64,000 nt of DNA from Muribaculaceae bacterium (GTDB lineage Bacteria > Bacteroidota > Bacteroidia > Bacteroidales > Muribaculaceae). The notes below the pieces were generated by a model, which ran no database searches, had not been told where the DNA came from, and worked only from the letters and a program-made list of their open reading frames with translations. The position numbers were made by a program, and so were the translations under genes. Positions 38,705 through 47,106 of this stretch are shown one piece after another. Every line of letters starts with the position of its first letter. The first letter of the stretch is position 1. Where the stretch lies: the NCBI GenBank assembly GCA_017396945.1, contig JAFQKI010000004.1, forward strand, positions 29,331 to 93,330. The letters run 5' to 3'.

Positions 38705-38938
38705 TCATCCTCCTCTTCTTCTGTTTTTTTGTTCGCGATTGTGTAATGCCTCTATTGTGTCATCGACAACCCATTCCAAACTCTGAGTGTGCAACAACTC
38801 ATAATGTTTGAAAAGCCGACGACTTATAAGATTTTGTCGTTTCAGACGCTTATACATCTGCGCACCTGTCATGTTTTGTTTTTTTGCGCTAGCCTCAATC
38901 GCCATTACCGCAAAATGAACTTTTCTTAATCTGTCCAT
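38705..38938 (-). CDS. Small DUF3791-like protein (77 residues)
   Basis: A small protein with RLRKVHFAVMAIEASAKK, TGAQMYKRL and LLHTQSLEWVVDDTIEAL, matching the pattern of DUF3791 (FAVYxIE... LHTQ... VDDxxE). First gene of the unit DUF3791-DUF3791-S41. The C-terminus is basic (NREQKNRRRGG). Its promoter lies at 38974-39004. Confidence 0.68.
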   Translation of the reverse strand: MDRLRKVHFAVMAIEASAKKQNMTGAQMYKRLKRQNLISRRLFKHYELLHTQSLEWVVDDTIEALHNREQKNRRRGG

Positions 38939-38973
38939 CTGAAAAAAGTCTTGGATGATATTTAGTTATACCA

Positions 38974-39004
38974 CAAATTTAAGTAAAATGTTCAACACCA
39001 CAAA
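38974..39004 (-). promoter_or_regulatory. Promoter of the DUF3791-DUF3791-S41 unit
   Basis: On the minus strand TTTG (plus CAAA 39001-39004), a 19-bp spacer and TAAATTTG (plus CAAATTTA 38974-38981), 36 bp before the first start codon. It abuts the palindrome-rich block. Confidence 0.75.
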
Positions 39005-39015
39005 ACAAAACCCTA

Positions 39016-39066
39016 TTTTTCCACTCTCCCCCTATTTGCTGCGCAAACAAGGGGAGAGTGGAAAAA
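39016..39066. repeat. Long palindrome with internal stem
   Basis: Perfect 16-bp arms TTTTTCCACTCTCCCC (39016-39031) and GGGGAGAGTGGAAAAA (39051-39066), with an inner TTTGC/GCAAA stem. A degraded copy of the same unit is at 44993-45040. The shape suggests a mobile palindromic repeat or bidirectional terminator. Confidence 0.8.
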
Positions 39067-39340
39067 TGTGTTGATTAAAGGAGATTAACCGGTGCAATCT
39101 CCCTCTAAGTTAGAGGGAGTACGGCGTAGCCGGGAGGGAGTCTGTCGGTCAATTTTTTTGCGAGAGTTGGCAAAAGCCAATTCGGGGGGTAACGTGACCG
39201 GATGGTCACGAGACAATCATAACCTATGGTCTCACTCGCCTGTCGGCTTCGCTCCGACCATAAGGTGAGAGGGCAAGGATCAAGCGTCACGAAGTGCCGC
39301 TACAAAGTGTGTGCTAATTCGCGCATCGCCTAAAATGTCA
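39067..39340. other. Non-coding stretch with several palindromes
   Basis: No gene seen. Contains CTCCCTCTAA-G-TTAGAGGGAG (39099-39119), CGTGACC-GGAT-GGTCACG (39193-39210) and a TATGGTC/GACCATA pair around 39225-39263. The density of hairpins in about 270 bp suggests accumulated palindromic repeats rather than a coding relic. Confidence 0.6.
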
Positions 39341-39386
39341 CATGAGACTATATCGAAATGACATTCTTCAAATGCGGTTTTTGTTG
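39341..39386. repeat. 46-bp direct repeat, left copy
   Basis: Contains ATTCTTCAAATGCGG and ends GTTTTTGTTG; about 42 of 46 positions match the copy at 44735-44780, same orientation. The two copies bracket the 1469-residue protein gene and the DUF4160/DUF2442 module after it. Confidence 0.75.
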
Positions 39387-39431
39387 CCCCCCACATTTAT
39401 GGATTTTTAACGAAAGTTTGGTTGCGATTTT

Positions 39432-39463
39432 GGGTTGTTATGTTTTAAAATTTGCTACTTTTG
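39432..39463 (+). promoter_or_regulatory. Probable promoter of the 1469-residue secreted protein gene
   Basis: GGTTG (39432-39436) as -33 box, about 19-bp spacer and TACTTTTG (39456-39463) as -7 box. It predicts a leader of about 145 nt before the ATG at 39615. Confidence 0.55.
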
Positions 39464-39514
39464 TGAATTAAGTGTAACTATATCCATGCTCATGCGGTTA
39501 ACGTGGAGGATGAT

Positions 39515-39592
39515 ATGGCGACATTTTGGGTGAAATCGGTGATTTTGCCGACCAATCCCATGAAACACAAGTGTGAAATAAAAATAAATTAA
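39515..39592 (+). CDS. Possible 25-residue leader ORF
   Basis: ATG at 39515 is preceded by GGAGGATGAT, a strong Shine-Dalgarno-like sequence, and opens a 25-codon frame (MATFWVKSVILPTNPM start, TAA at 39590-39592) ending 22 bp before the 1469-residue protein gene. It may be a leader peptide or chance. No homology recognised. Confidence 0.2.
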   Translation: MATFWVKSVILPTNPMKHKCEIKIN

Positions 39593-39614
39593 TAATACTT
39601 TAAACATCTACGTT

Positions 39615-42600
39615 ATGAAAATCAAAAGAATCACAAGTCTAATGCTTCTAACCGCATTAGCATGGCTTGTCCCAAAGACAGCCACAGCCGCTGAATATAC
39701 GTTTAGCGCGCCAACAAAGGCTTGGAGTCAAGCCGAAACCACCTATTCGGGAAGATATTATTGTATTGCAGTTTCCGGAGATGACATTTATACATTGCCT
39801 GCGGTTAGTAGTGACGGTGTAGGAATGTATTCAACTTATTATACTAAGGGGTTGAAATTCTCAAGCAGCAAAGTTGTTGCATTCTCGGGAGGATCAGGCT
39901 CCTATGCATTTCCTTATGCAACTTCGGGTAGTTATTATTATTTAGGTCCGGCTTGTGCATCTGACTCTAAGGGAACTTTTATTGCTGCAACCCGACGTGC
40001 AGGAGCTCCTTCTGGTCTCTCATGGTCAAATCCGCCACGAGCGGCAGCCTATTACACATCCAATCCGAGCAGTGATAACTTATCGCATACAAATCCTGTT
40101 GCCGGAAGTAAAGAGCCAATTAATTTTACTTCTACGCCAATATCCGGACGTGCCGATAAGATGTCAGCTTATGGAGACGTTGCAAATGGCACCGGATACC
40201 TTTGGTTTATCCCTGGAAATCAATCAAATACATATGTAGGTATTGAACGTATTACCACAACGAGTAACGCTACTGTTACATCAAAACGCCAATATAAATT
40301 TCCATCAGAATTGACCTCAATAGGAAATAATATCTCTCGAATAATGCAATATTCCGACAATGGAGTATTGTTGGATATCTCAGGGCAAAACTTTTATAAA
40401 GGGGTCATTTCAGGAGATCAAACAACTATCACTTGGACTAAATTAGGTGTAAAAGCAGTATCAGGTTCAGGTGCGGCAATGTTTGTTTTGGCTGGTCATG
40501 AAATCCTTGCATACTCATCGGCGACAACAGTTGTTACATTATATGACGTAACTGATGGTAAAGTATTACACACTTTTTCGCCTTTCAGCTCTGCGTCTTC
40601 AACATCTAATACTCGTCATGCTATCGATGTAAGAGTATCTGGTAATACAGCAAGTATTTATGTACTTGTTCCTGGACAAGGTGCAGGAAAATGGACCATG
40701 ACTGCTACTGAAATTCAAAAGACCGGGGCAAAGGTGACCAACTTGGGTTATAGCCGAGAATATGATAAGGCAGGCGGTTATCAGACCAACACATTGACAT
40801 GGACCGCACCTACCGGCTATAGCAACACAACACTTTCGAGCTATAATATTTATGATGGTAGCACACTTATCGACACAGCCGACGCATCGGCAACTTCATG
40901 GACTGACTCTCGTCAAGTTACAACTGCTGTGACTTATAAGGTAGTTCCCATATTTGACGGCATAGCCGAAACCGATACTTATAGTGCATCAATCGCAGTA
41001 CCTGTGGTTGATAAGCAAGGCGCACCTGTGACTAACCTTAAAGGTGCAATTGCCTGGGATGCCGAGACATCAACACAAACCAACACATTAACCTGGACTG
41101 CACCCGATGAGGCCGCTTTTGTAAACACTACATTGGCGGGTTACAAGATTTACACCGGTGACATAAGCAACGGCAATTATGTAGAGGTTGATGCTGCATT
41201 AACTTCATATAACTTTGGTAGCGTTACCGCCAAGACAACCTATACTGTAGTGCCATTATTCTCAGGCATGGAAGAGAAAACCGGCTTGGGCGCATCGGTA
41301 ACAATTGCTAAGGTTTCCCCCGTGATACCGGTTATTAACTATGTGGCGACATTTGATGGATATAACAATGTGCAAGTGTATTGGACCGCTCCGTCAGCGG
41401 CTTCTACTCCCACTTATTATGAAGTATGGCGCGATGGTGTGCAGGTATCAAAACGCAAGATTGTTGCATTTGCCCATATTGAAACCGAAGTTGTTGAGGG
41501 ATCTCACTATTATGAAGTGAAGGGCGTTTATACCATTGATGGAACAATCGATGGCGAGCCTGCCATAGTTATGACAAGTGCTCCGTGGGACTTCAATGTA
41601 TCGGCGCGTAATATGACCTACACAAAATATGCAGTAGAGAATATTTACAACTACGAAATACCACAAGAGGGCGAAACCGCTACTGCAAGTATGATTACCG
41701 ATGAAACTCTCAATAAAGATCTTTATGATATGAACAACTATCGTCAAGGAGCTTATTATAAGGGTTATTGGTATATCATTCAACGAGCCGAAACAGCCCA
41801 CTATGATAGTGGTAATGGAATTGATTATACAGCAGACAGGACATTGACGGGCAACTATGCTACAATTTATAAGGTATCGGCTACCGATCCTCGTTCAGGT
41901 TGGGAAAAGCTAATAACATTAGAGGTAAACTCAACCATAGGTATTGCAATGGATGATGAGGGTAATATCTTTGTGCGCAAGAATAATCGTGAAGCAATTG
42001 ATGCTACAGCTCCAACCGGTGCATCACCAATGGCATCATGGATGTATGACCAATTTAATCGCCGTATCACAACAGGTTTGATTATTAAGCGTAACTCAGA
42101 TGGGTCATACGACACCGCCAATCCTATAACTGTAGATTTGAAAAGCCTTGCGTTAGGAGATATGCTTCCAGATACAGGGACTGATAATGCTACATATTTG
42201 TCGGTACGAGGTCGTTCAGACTACTACTCTGCAACAGGAAATATCGCAACAGGAACTGGGTATGTATATATATCTCCGTCATGGTCAACTTATGTAACTC
42301 GCATTAAAATCGTAAATGGAGCATACTCAGGACATGAACATTATAATATAGCTGAATATAAAAATTGGACTAATGAAACCAAAACGCTTCAGCTTACATC
42401 AGCTGAAAACTATGTATATCCAGTTGATGGTCGTGATGATGTAGTTGCACTGTTGCGTTCTCAAGCCCATATGCAAGTGCTTAACGAACACTTTACCGGA
42501 GCAACAAGCGATATGGTGCTACCCATTCAAGAGGTAAACAGCCGTACAAATACATCGGGAGGTACAACAATCGCATTTAATAACGACTTGTTTATGATTT

Positions 42601-44024
42601 CTCCACAGTCTAAGTTCTCACGCAACCTTGGTGACTTTATCGTGATGCGTGCGTCAAAAACCGATGTGGCAGATATCAATACAGCTGACTTGAATATGAC
42701 AATCCCCGTATGGCAATATGAGCAATCAGAGGCTTCAAACGCATTGGTAACCAATGCCAATGGTAACTGGATATTTGCTGAAGAGGGAACATGGACCATC
42801 GACGGTCAGGAAAAACCATGTGTATATATCTATCAATATGTGCCCGGTATCCGCATCGCCAAGTATCGTCTATATCCATTGACTCAATTCCCCTATCCTC
42901 CGGTAACCCTTGATATTTCAACCGGATATGAATGTGACGGAAGTGACAATCCTATCGATATCACTCACTTTGATGGCCTTGTGACATGGAGCAAACCTGC
43001 TGAGTATAACTATGTTGAAGATCAATCAACTTATCGTCTTGTCTCTTATCACCTTGAGATACTCGATAATACCGGTGCGGTAATTGATCAAGTTGAAGTT
43101 CCTCATGTTGAAGGAACCAATGATTATAGCTACGACTATGCCGGCACTGAGTTGCTTGATGATAATCTCAATTATACAGCGCGTATCTATGCGACTTATG
43201 AAGATATTGACGGACATAAATATATCTCAGACAAGAACAACGCGGTAGATATCCATCAATATACTCCTGCTCCTCCGGTGGTTGAAAATGTGAACGCTTA
43301 CATCCACAGCGGTCTCTGGGACAACGACGTTTATCGTGTGGAACTCAACTTTGACCGTCCGACCGAAACCACCGAGCCTGTATCCTATTACTCGGTTTAT
43401 GCTAAGATGCCTACCGGCGAAACCGTTCAAATCACCGATTTCAACCTTATGGTGGATGGTGTCGAAAACGAGAACATCGTTGACGGCGTGGCTCTGCTTT
43501 GGGACTCTATCCCCGGCACATACGACTTTAACGCCAACGAGGCCGCTTGGCATGCCGGATTGCCTGAAGCGTCACCTAATAAAAGCACGCTCGTGTGGTA
43601 TCACACTGTTGAAATGGGTCACTACACTCACTCTTCATCAATAGCTCGCGCCACTGCCAACGATCCATCTACATGGACCTACTATGTCGTTGCCAACTAT
43701 GCCTCAACCAACGCCAAACTCGTGACAGCTGAAGAAGCATCAAAGACAACCGACAGCGACCTAATCATCACCGGTGTGGAAGCTGTGTCGGCCGAGGTGA
43801 CAGGCATGCTTAAAGTGTTCCCCAACCCCGCTCACTCAGTGGTTAACATCCAATCGGTAGTAGCTATTGAAACCGTAGCTCTCTACAATGAGGCGGGTGC
43901 CGAAGTTCTCAACGCGGCAGGCAATGGAGAGAACGCAATGCAACTTGACGTAGAGTCGCTTGCCGACGGAGTTTACTTCCTCCGCGTCAACAATCTCCCA
44001 CCTGTCAAAATTGTCAAAAACTAA
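39615..44024 (+). CDS. Giant secreted protein with FnIII-like domains and type IX secretion tail
   Basis: A 1469-residue exported protein. Signal peptide 1-26 (ALAWLVPKTATAA). Residues about 27-370 are repetitive beta, possibly a propeller. Three FnIII-like domains follow at about 375-665 (TLTWTAPTGYS, TLTWTAPDEAA, QVYWTAPSAA, each with a YKIY/YEVWRDG strand). A second beta-rich region spans about 670-1090 (IAMDDEGNIFVRKNN, YVYISPSWSTYVT), then two more FnIII-like domains to about 1390. The C-terminus is a type A Por sorting domain with VFPNPAHSVVNI near 1400 and ADGVYFLRV. Probably a surface-displayed binding protein; no catalytic motif seen. It lies between repeat-bearing non-coding flanks. 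Confidence 0.8.
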   Translation: MKIKRITSLMLLTALAWLVPKTATAAEYTFSAPTKAWSQAETTYSGRYYCIAVSGDDIYTLPAVSSDGVGMYSTYYTKGLKFSSSKVVAFSGGSGSYAFPYATSGSYYYLGPACASDSKGTFIAATRRAGAPSGLSWSNPPRAAAYYTSNPSSDNLSHTNPVAGSKEPINFTSTPISGRADKMSAYGDVANGTGYLWFIPGNQSNTYVGIERITTTSNATVTSKRQYKFPSELTSIGNNISRIMQYSDNGVLLDISGQNFYKGVISGDQTTITWTKLGVKAVSGSGAAMFVLAGHEILAYSSATTVVTLYDVTDGKVLHTFSPFSSASSTSNTRHAIDVRVSGNTASIYVLVPGQGAGKWTMTATEIQKTGAKVTNLGYSREYDKAGGYQTNTLTWTAPTGYSNTTLSSYNIYDGSTLIDTADASATSWTDSRQVTTAVTYKVVPIFDGIAETDTYSASIAVPVVDKQGAPVTNLKGAIAWDAETSTQTNTLTWTAPDEAAFVNTTLAGYKIYTGDISNGNYVEVDAALTSYNFGSVTAKTTYTVVPLFSGMEEKTGLGASVTIAKVSPVIPVINYVATFDGYNNVQVYWTAPSAASTPTYYEVWRDGVQVSKRKIVAFAHIETEVVEGSHYYEVKGVYTIDGTIDGEPAIVMTSAPWDFNVSARNMTYTKYAVENIYNYEIPQEGETATASMITDETLNKDLYDMNNYRQGAYYKGYWYIIQRAETAHYDSGNGIDYTADRTLTGNYATIYKVSATDPRSGWEKLITLEVNSTIGIAMDDEGNIFVRKNNREAIDATAPTGASPMASWMYDQFNRRITTGLIIKRNSDGSYDTANPITVDLKSLALGDMLPDTGTDNATYLSVRGRSDYYSATGNIATGTGYVYISPSWSTYVTRIKIVNGAYSGHEHYNIAEYKNWTNETKTLQLTSAENYVYPVDGRDDVVALLRSQAHMQVLNEHFTGATSDMVLPIQEVNSRTNTSGGTTIAFNNDLFMISPQSKFSRNLGDFIVMRASKTDVADINTADLNMTIPVWQYEQSEASNALVTNANGNWIFAEEGTWTIDGQEKPCVYIYQYVPGIRIAKYRLYPLTQFPYPPVTLDISTGYECDGSDNPIDITHFDGLVTWSKPAEYNYVEDQSTYRLVSYHLEILDNTGAVIDQVEVPHVEGTNDYSYDYAGTELLDDNLNYTARIYATYEDIDGHKYISDKNNAVDIHQYTPAPPVVENVNAYIHSGLWDNDVYRVELNFDRPTETTEPVSYYSVYAKMPTGETVQITDFNLMVDGVENENIVDGVALLWDSIPGTYDFNANEAAWHAGLPEASPNKSTLVWYHTVEMGHYTHSSSIARATANDPSTWTYYVVANYASTNAKLVTAEEASKTTDSDLIITGVEAVSAEVTGMLKVFPNPAHSVVNIQSVVAIETVALYNEAGAEVLNAAGNGENAMQLDVESLADGVYFLRVNNLPPVKIVKN

Positions 44025-44041
44025 CGATTAATCATCGTCAG

Positions 44042-44089
44042 ATAACGCAATCAGGGCTGCACCGATGGGTGCAGCCCTGATTGCGTTAT
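44042..44089 (+). terminator. Strong hairpin after the giant secreted protein gene
   Basis: Perfect 22-bp inverted repeat ATAACGCAATCAGGGCTGCACC / GGTGCAGCCCTGATTGCGTTAT with loop GATG. The T-run after it is weak (TTTCCTCC), so it may act as an RNA 3' stabiliser or a partly Rho-independent terminator. Confidence 0.8.
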
Positions 44090-44133
44090 TTCCTCCTAAA
44101 ATTTGCAAATTATAAAGTTATAAATTTATATTT

Positions 44134-44141
44134 TACATTTG
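44134..44141 (+). promoter_or_regulatory. -7 box upstream of the broken DUF4160 gene
   Basis: TACATTTG, identical to the -7 box of the intact DUF4160 unit, 49 bp before the ATG at 44191. A palindrome TATAAATTTATA lies immediately upstream (44119-44130). No good -33 box. Confidence 0.45.
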
Positions 44142-44190
44142 CAATGAAAGGAACTTGTATAAATTTTCTGAAACTAATTATCTCTGTATT

Positions 44191-44448
44191 ATGCCGGGAA
44201 TCTGTCGTTTTTTTGGAATTATAATCAGTTTATAATGGAGAGATCACAATCCTCCACATATACATTTCACTTATGGGAACTATGAGTGTTCTATCAGTGT
44301 TATTGATAGGGTCGTTGATGGTCAAGCGCCGGCAAAGGTAATCGCGAAAGTCAATGAGTGGATTGATGCTCATGAAGCGGAAATACTTACGCTATAGGAA
44401 AAAGCTCAAAGAGGAGAGCCATTAAACAGAATCGAACCATTAAAATAA
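44191..44448 (+). pseudogene. DUF4160 pseudogene with two in-frame nonsense codons
   Basis: Reading from ATG 44191 gives a full-length DUF4160 sequence (PGICRFFGIIISL, WRDHNPPHIHFTYGNYE, VNEWIDAHEAEILTL, EKAQRGEPLNRIEPL) with no frameshift, broken only by TAA at 44233-44235 (where family members have Tyr) and TAG at 44395-44397 (where they have Trp). Both stops are single-base changes from the expected codons. The natural stop is at 44446-44448, 9 bp before the intact DUF2442 gene. Confidence 0.85.
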
Positions 44449-44457
44449 TAAAATACT

Positions 44458-44691
44458 ATGTTGAGGGTTGTAGATGTTGATTATATTAAGGATTATGCTT
44501 TGCGTGTGACATTCAACGATGGCATTTCAAAAAATGTGGATTTATATCCATACCTTAAAGGCGATGTGTTTGGCGAATTGCTGGATGTTGATAAGTTTAT
44601 ACAATATGGCTTGACTCGTGTTACTATAGAATGGGCTAATGGAGCCGATTTGGCACCTGAATTCCTATATGAGATAGGTACAAAGGCTTGA
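44458..44691 (+). CDS. DUF2442 domain protein
   Basis: A 77-residue protein that fits DUF2442 throughout: MLRVVDVDYIKDYALRVTFNDG, VDLYPYLKGDVFGELLD and TIEWANGADLAPEFLYEIG. Unlike the 36.7-kb paralogue it has no helix-turn-helix extension. It follows the DUF4160 pseudogene by 9 bp. The intact partner beside a dead one suggests that it is either recently orphaned or has a function of its own. Confidence 0.88.
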   Translation: MLRVVDVDYIKDYALRVTFNDGISKNVDLYPYLKGDVFGELLDVDKFIQYGLTRVTIEWANGADLAPEFLYEIGTKA

Positions 44692-44734
44692 TATTTCGTA
44701 ATTCACAATGCAAGATGTGGAAGTGCGCCAGTTC
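44692..44734. other. Short non-coding lead into repeat region
   Basis: No gene seen in 44692-45232 as a whole; this is its first segment. The stretch holds the repeats listed separately, hairpins CATGCC-TTC-GGCATG (44839-44853) and GGCTC-TCC-GAGCC (44982-44994), and the promoter of the next gene. Confidence 0.5.
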
Positions 44735-44780
44735 TATGAGACAATATAGAAATGGCATTCTTCAAATGCGGTTTTTGTTG
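44735..44780. repeat. 46-bp direct repeat, right copy
   Basis: Matches 39341-39386 at about 42 of 46 positions in the same orientation. Confidence 0.75.
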
Positions 44781-44992
44781 TGGATTTCCGGTCGTGGCGT
44801 TCACTGTCGCACACTTGCGACCGGTTAATATGCGATATCATGCCTTCGGCATGGAATGTTGCCCTTGAATAATAAATGATAAAACCTTCCTTATTCTACC
44901 CTGTTTTGTGAAACAAAAATTAACCGATAACCCATAGTTGGTCAAAACGCATTGTGGAACAATAGTTGTTCAGACCCCCTCGGCTCTCCGAG

Positions 44993-45040
44993 CCACTCCC
45001 CCTATTTGCTCCGCAAACAAGAGGAGACTGAAAAATGTGT
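44993..45040. repeat. Degraded copy of the 39-kb palindrome
   Basis: CCACTCCCCCTATTTGCTCC-GCAAACAAGAGGAGACTG then AAAAATGTGT. It matches the left copy over the centre, but the arms are no longer fully complementary. Confidence 0.7.
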
Positions 45041-45182
45041 AGGTTTATGGATTGCGGTACATTCTCTCTTAAAATCAGCGGGAATGTTTTGCGAAGCAAT
45101 GATTAACTGATAGCCGTGTTTTGCCCATTAGGCAAAGTCCGGTAAGAATCGGAATAAATATGTCATTCTGAAAGAATCATTA

Positions 45183-45212
45183 TTTGACAACAAAAAATAA
45201 TCTGTATCTTTG
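45183..45212 (+). promoter_or_regulatory. Promoter of the 184-residue protein gene
   Basis: TTTG 45183-45186, 18-bp spacer, TATCTTTG 45205-45212, 20 bp before the ATG. Confidence 0.7.
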
Positions 45213-45232
45213 CCATAGAAAACCTCACAACA

Positions 45233-45787
45233 ATGATTGATACATATATTTTAGACCGCTTTGAAGATAAATTAGAGAAAGAATTGACCAATCTCTGCAT
45301 CAGATACAAAATGTTGCCCGGTTGCGATGTGTTGCCCGCGTCAGACGACATCGACGAGATGTGGCGACGACTCGCACCCGAATACATGGTTGACGCCGTC
45401 GAGCAGATACGCGACTACCCCACCGTATCGGTCGCTTGGGCTGCCTACATAGGTATGGCTGTCGCAATGGGTTGGGATGCCGATTGGGAAACGATGTCAA
45501 AGGCTGAATATCGCATGTTTTATGGCGAGCAGGGCTTTGACGACATGGACGAACATATCGTGCGCGACATCTTAGGACTGACCCTCACCGGCGACGAGGC
45601 GTTGCAAATCGAGGCAATGACACGCCGTTGTGGCGAGACGGCTGTCACGCTCATTCGCCGTGAGCAGATCGACCCACAGACACCAATGGCATTTCATATC
45701 TTTGCCCGCGCGTGCAAAGTCATGTACCGCATCGGAGCCGCAATCCAACTCACCCGCCTCGGCTACAAAATGCAACCCCTCAACTAA
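45233..45787 (+). CDS. Hypothetical protein, conserved appearance
   Basis: A 184-residue, acidic, probably all-helical cytoplasmic protein (MIDTYILDRFEDKLEKELTN start, WRRLAPEYMVDAVEQI, WAAYIGMAVAMGWDADWE, and a C-terminal ARACKVMYRIGAAIQLTRLG helix). No signal peptide, membrane segment or catalytic motif is evident, and I do not recognise a family. It precedes the SpoU-type methyltransferase by 10 bp and probably shares its transcript. Confidence 0.75.
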   Translation: MIDTYILDRFEDKLEKELTNLCIRYKMLPGCDVLPASDDIDEMWRRLAPEYMVDAVEQIRDYPTVSVAWAAYIGMAVAMGWDADWETMSKAEYRMFYGEQGFDDMDEHIVRDILGLTLTGDEALQIEAMTRRCGETAVTLIRREQIDPQTPMAFHIFARACKVMYRIGAAIQLTRLGYKMQPLN

Positions 45788-45797
45788 AACACTCTTT

Positions 45798-46598
45798 ATG
45801 CCCATTATAGAAATCACATCATTGGAGCATCCCGGAACGGAATTGTATGCCACGCTCACTGAGGCGCAACTACGCAATCGTTTAGACCCGACAAAGGGTA
45901 TATTCATCGCAGAGAGTCCCAAGGTCATCAACGTCGCACTAAACGCGGGGTACAAACCGATATCACTCCTTTGCGAGCGCAAGCACATCACCGGCGATGC
46001 CGCCGACATTATCACTCGTTGTGGCAACATTCCCATATATACCGGCGACCGACAAATGCTTGCCACTCTCACCGGCTACACTTTGACTCGCGGCGTTTTG
46101 TGTGCGATGCATCGCCCCCCGGAACGCAGTGTGGAGGATGTTTGCCACGATGCCCGACGCATCGTTGTGATTGACGGCGTGGTCGATACTACCAACATCG
46201 GAGCGATATTCCGATCTGCCGCGGCTCTTGGCATCGATGCCGTGTTGCTCACCCCCACCTCGTGTGACCCGCTCAATCGTCGCTCCGTGAGAGTATCGAT
46301 GGGATCGGTGTTTCTCGTACCGTGGACATGGCTCAACGAGCCTGTATCATCGCTCAATCGGCATGGATTTAAGACCGCGGCAATGGCATTGACCGACAAT
46401 TCCATCTCTATCGACGACGAAACGTTGACCTCCATTCCACGCCTTGCCATCGTCATGGGTACAGAGGGGGACGGACTATCACACGACACAATCTCGACAG
46501 CCGACTATGTCGTGCGCATCCCCATGAGCCACAATGTCGATTCACTCAACGTAGCAGCCGCGGCAGCCGTCGCCTTCTGGCAACTTAGAGCCAAATAA
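45798..46598 (+). CDS. TrmH/SpoU family RNA 2'-O-methyltransferase
   Basis: A 266-residue SPOUT methyltransferase. Start ATG 45798 (MPIIEITSLEHPGTEL); the open frame continues upstream across the neighbouring gene in another frame but is not coding there. An N-terminal substrate-binding part with FIAESPKVI is followed by the knotted SAM-binding domain: GVVDTTNIGAIFRSAAALG, the RVSMGSVFLVPWTW motif, and the IVMGTEGDGLSHD and RIPMSHNVDSLNVAAAAAV motifs. The target could be rRNA or tRNA; the family is not resolvable by eye. Confidence 0.92.
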   Translation: MPIIEITSLEHPGTELYATLTEAQLRNRLDPTKGIFIAESPKVINVALNAGYKPISLLCERKHITGDAADIITRCGNIPIYTGDRQMLATLTGYTLTRGVLCAMHRPPERSVEDVCHDARRIVVIDGVVDTTNIGAIFRSAAALGIDAVLLTPTSCDPLNRRSVRVSMGSVFLVPWTWLNEPVSSLNRHGFKTAAMALTDNSISIDDETLTSIPRLAIVMGTEGDGLSHDTISTADYVVRIPMSHNVDSLNVAAAAAVAFWQLRAK

Positions 46599-46905
46599 CA
46601 AATCACAGCATAATCTGTACAACATTCATCACTCATCACCGCCTCACATTAGCGTCAAAAACGCATCCGCCCTCTACTCATGAATGCAAATACCATGTTT
46701 TTTGCATTTTTCCAAACAATTTACACCCAAAAAATCGCATTTTTCCAAAAAAATCTCAGACAATATGGAAATTTCCATCAATTCTACGGATTAATAATTA
46801 CATTAATCATTCAGGAAAGTTCGTTTTGGATTTTTAAGTTACCCTAAAAAAATAGCGACAACTTTTGTTGAATTGCCGCTATTATCTCATAACATTTTTA
46901 ATCAC
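46599..46905. other. Intergenic stretch without a gene
   Basis: About 307 bp, A+T-rich, no coding frame supported. A short direct repeat GCATTTTTCCAAA occurs twice near 46707 and 46738. No promoter for the next plus-strand gene is here, because the next gene is on the minus strand. Confidence 0.6.
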
Positions 46906-47085
46906 TTACTTTGCCGGAGTCCACTTGCAACGCACCGGCGACACAATTGCGCCCTCCTCTTTCAGTTGCTTCATCGCTTTATCAATCTCCTTACGATCAA
47001 GCCCACTAATTTCGGCGATTTTACCGGCATTCAATGGTTCGCCGGCGTCCTTCATCACTTGTAATACTTTTTCTTTTACTTCCAT
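46906..47085 (-). CDS. Small winged-helix DNA-binding-like protein
   Basis: 59 residues from the ATG at 47085 ([15 protein letters not shown]). It is a mini winged helix: [33 protein letters not shown], ending VRCKWTPAK, as in small Bacteroidales proteins annotated as transcriptional regulators. The upstream in-frame ATG would add 11 residues that fall in the promoter region. It is divergent from the hydrogenase gene 126 bp away and is a candidate regulator of it (inference). Confidence 0.8.
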   Translation of the reverse strand: MEVKEKVLQVMKDAGEPLNAGKIAEISGLDRKEIDKAMKQLKEEGAIVSPVRCKWTPAK

Positions 47086-47106
47086 AATACTCAATTTTAT
47101 TCTGTA

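Noticed and set aside
38939-39614. Degraded transposase between the DUF3791 promoter and the giant gene
   Set aside because: No frame in this stretch resembles a transposase; palindromes explain the structure better.
45630-45797. 56-codon N-terminal extension of the SpoU-type methyltransferase frame
   Set aside because: It overlaps the 184-residue protein gene in another frame, and the family sequence begins at the ATG at 45798.
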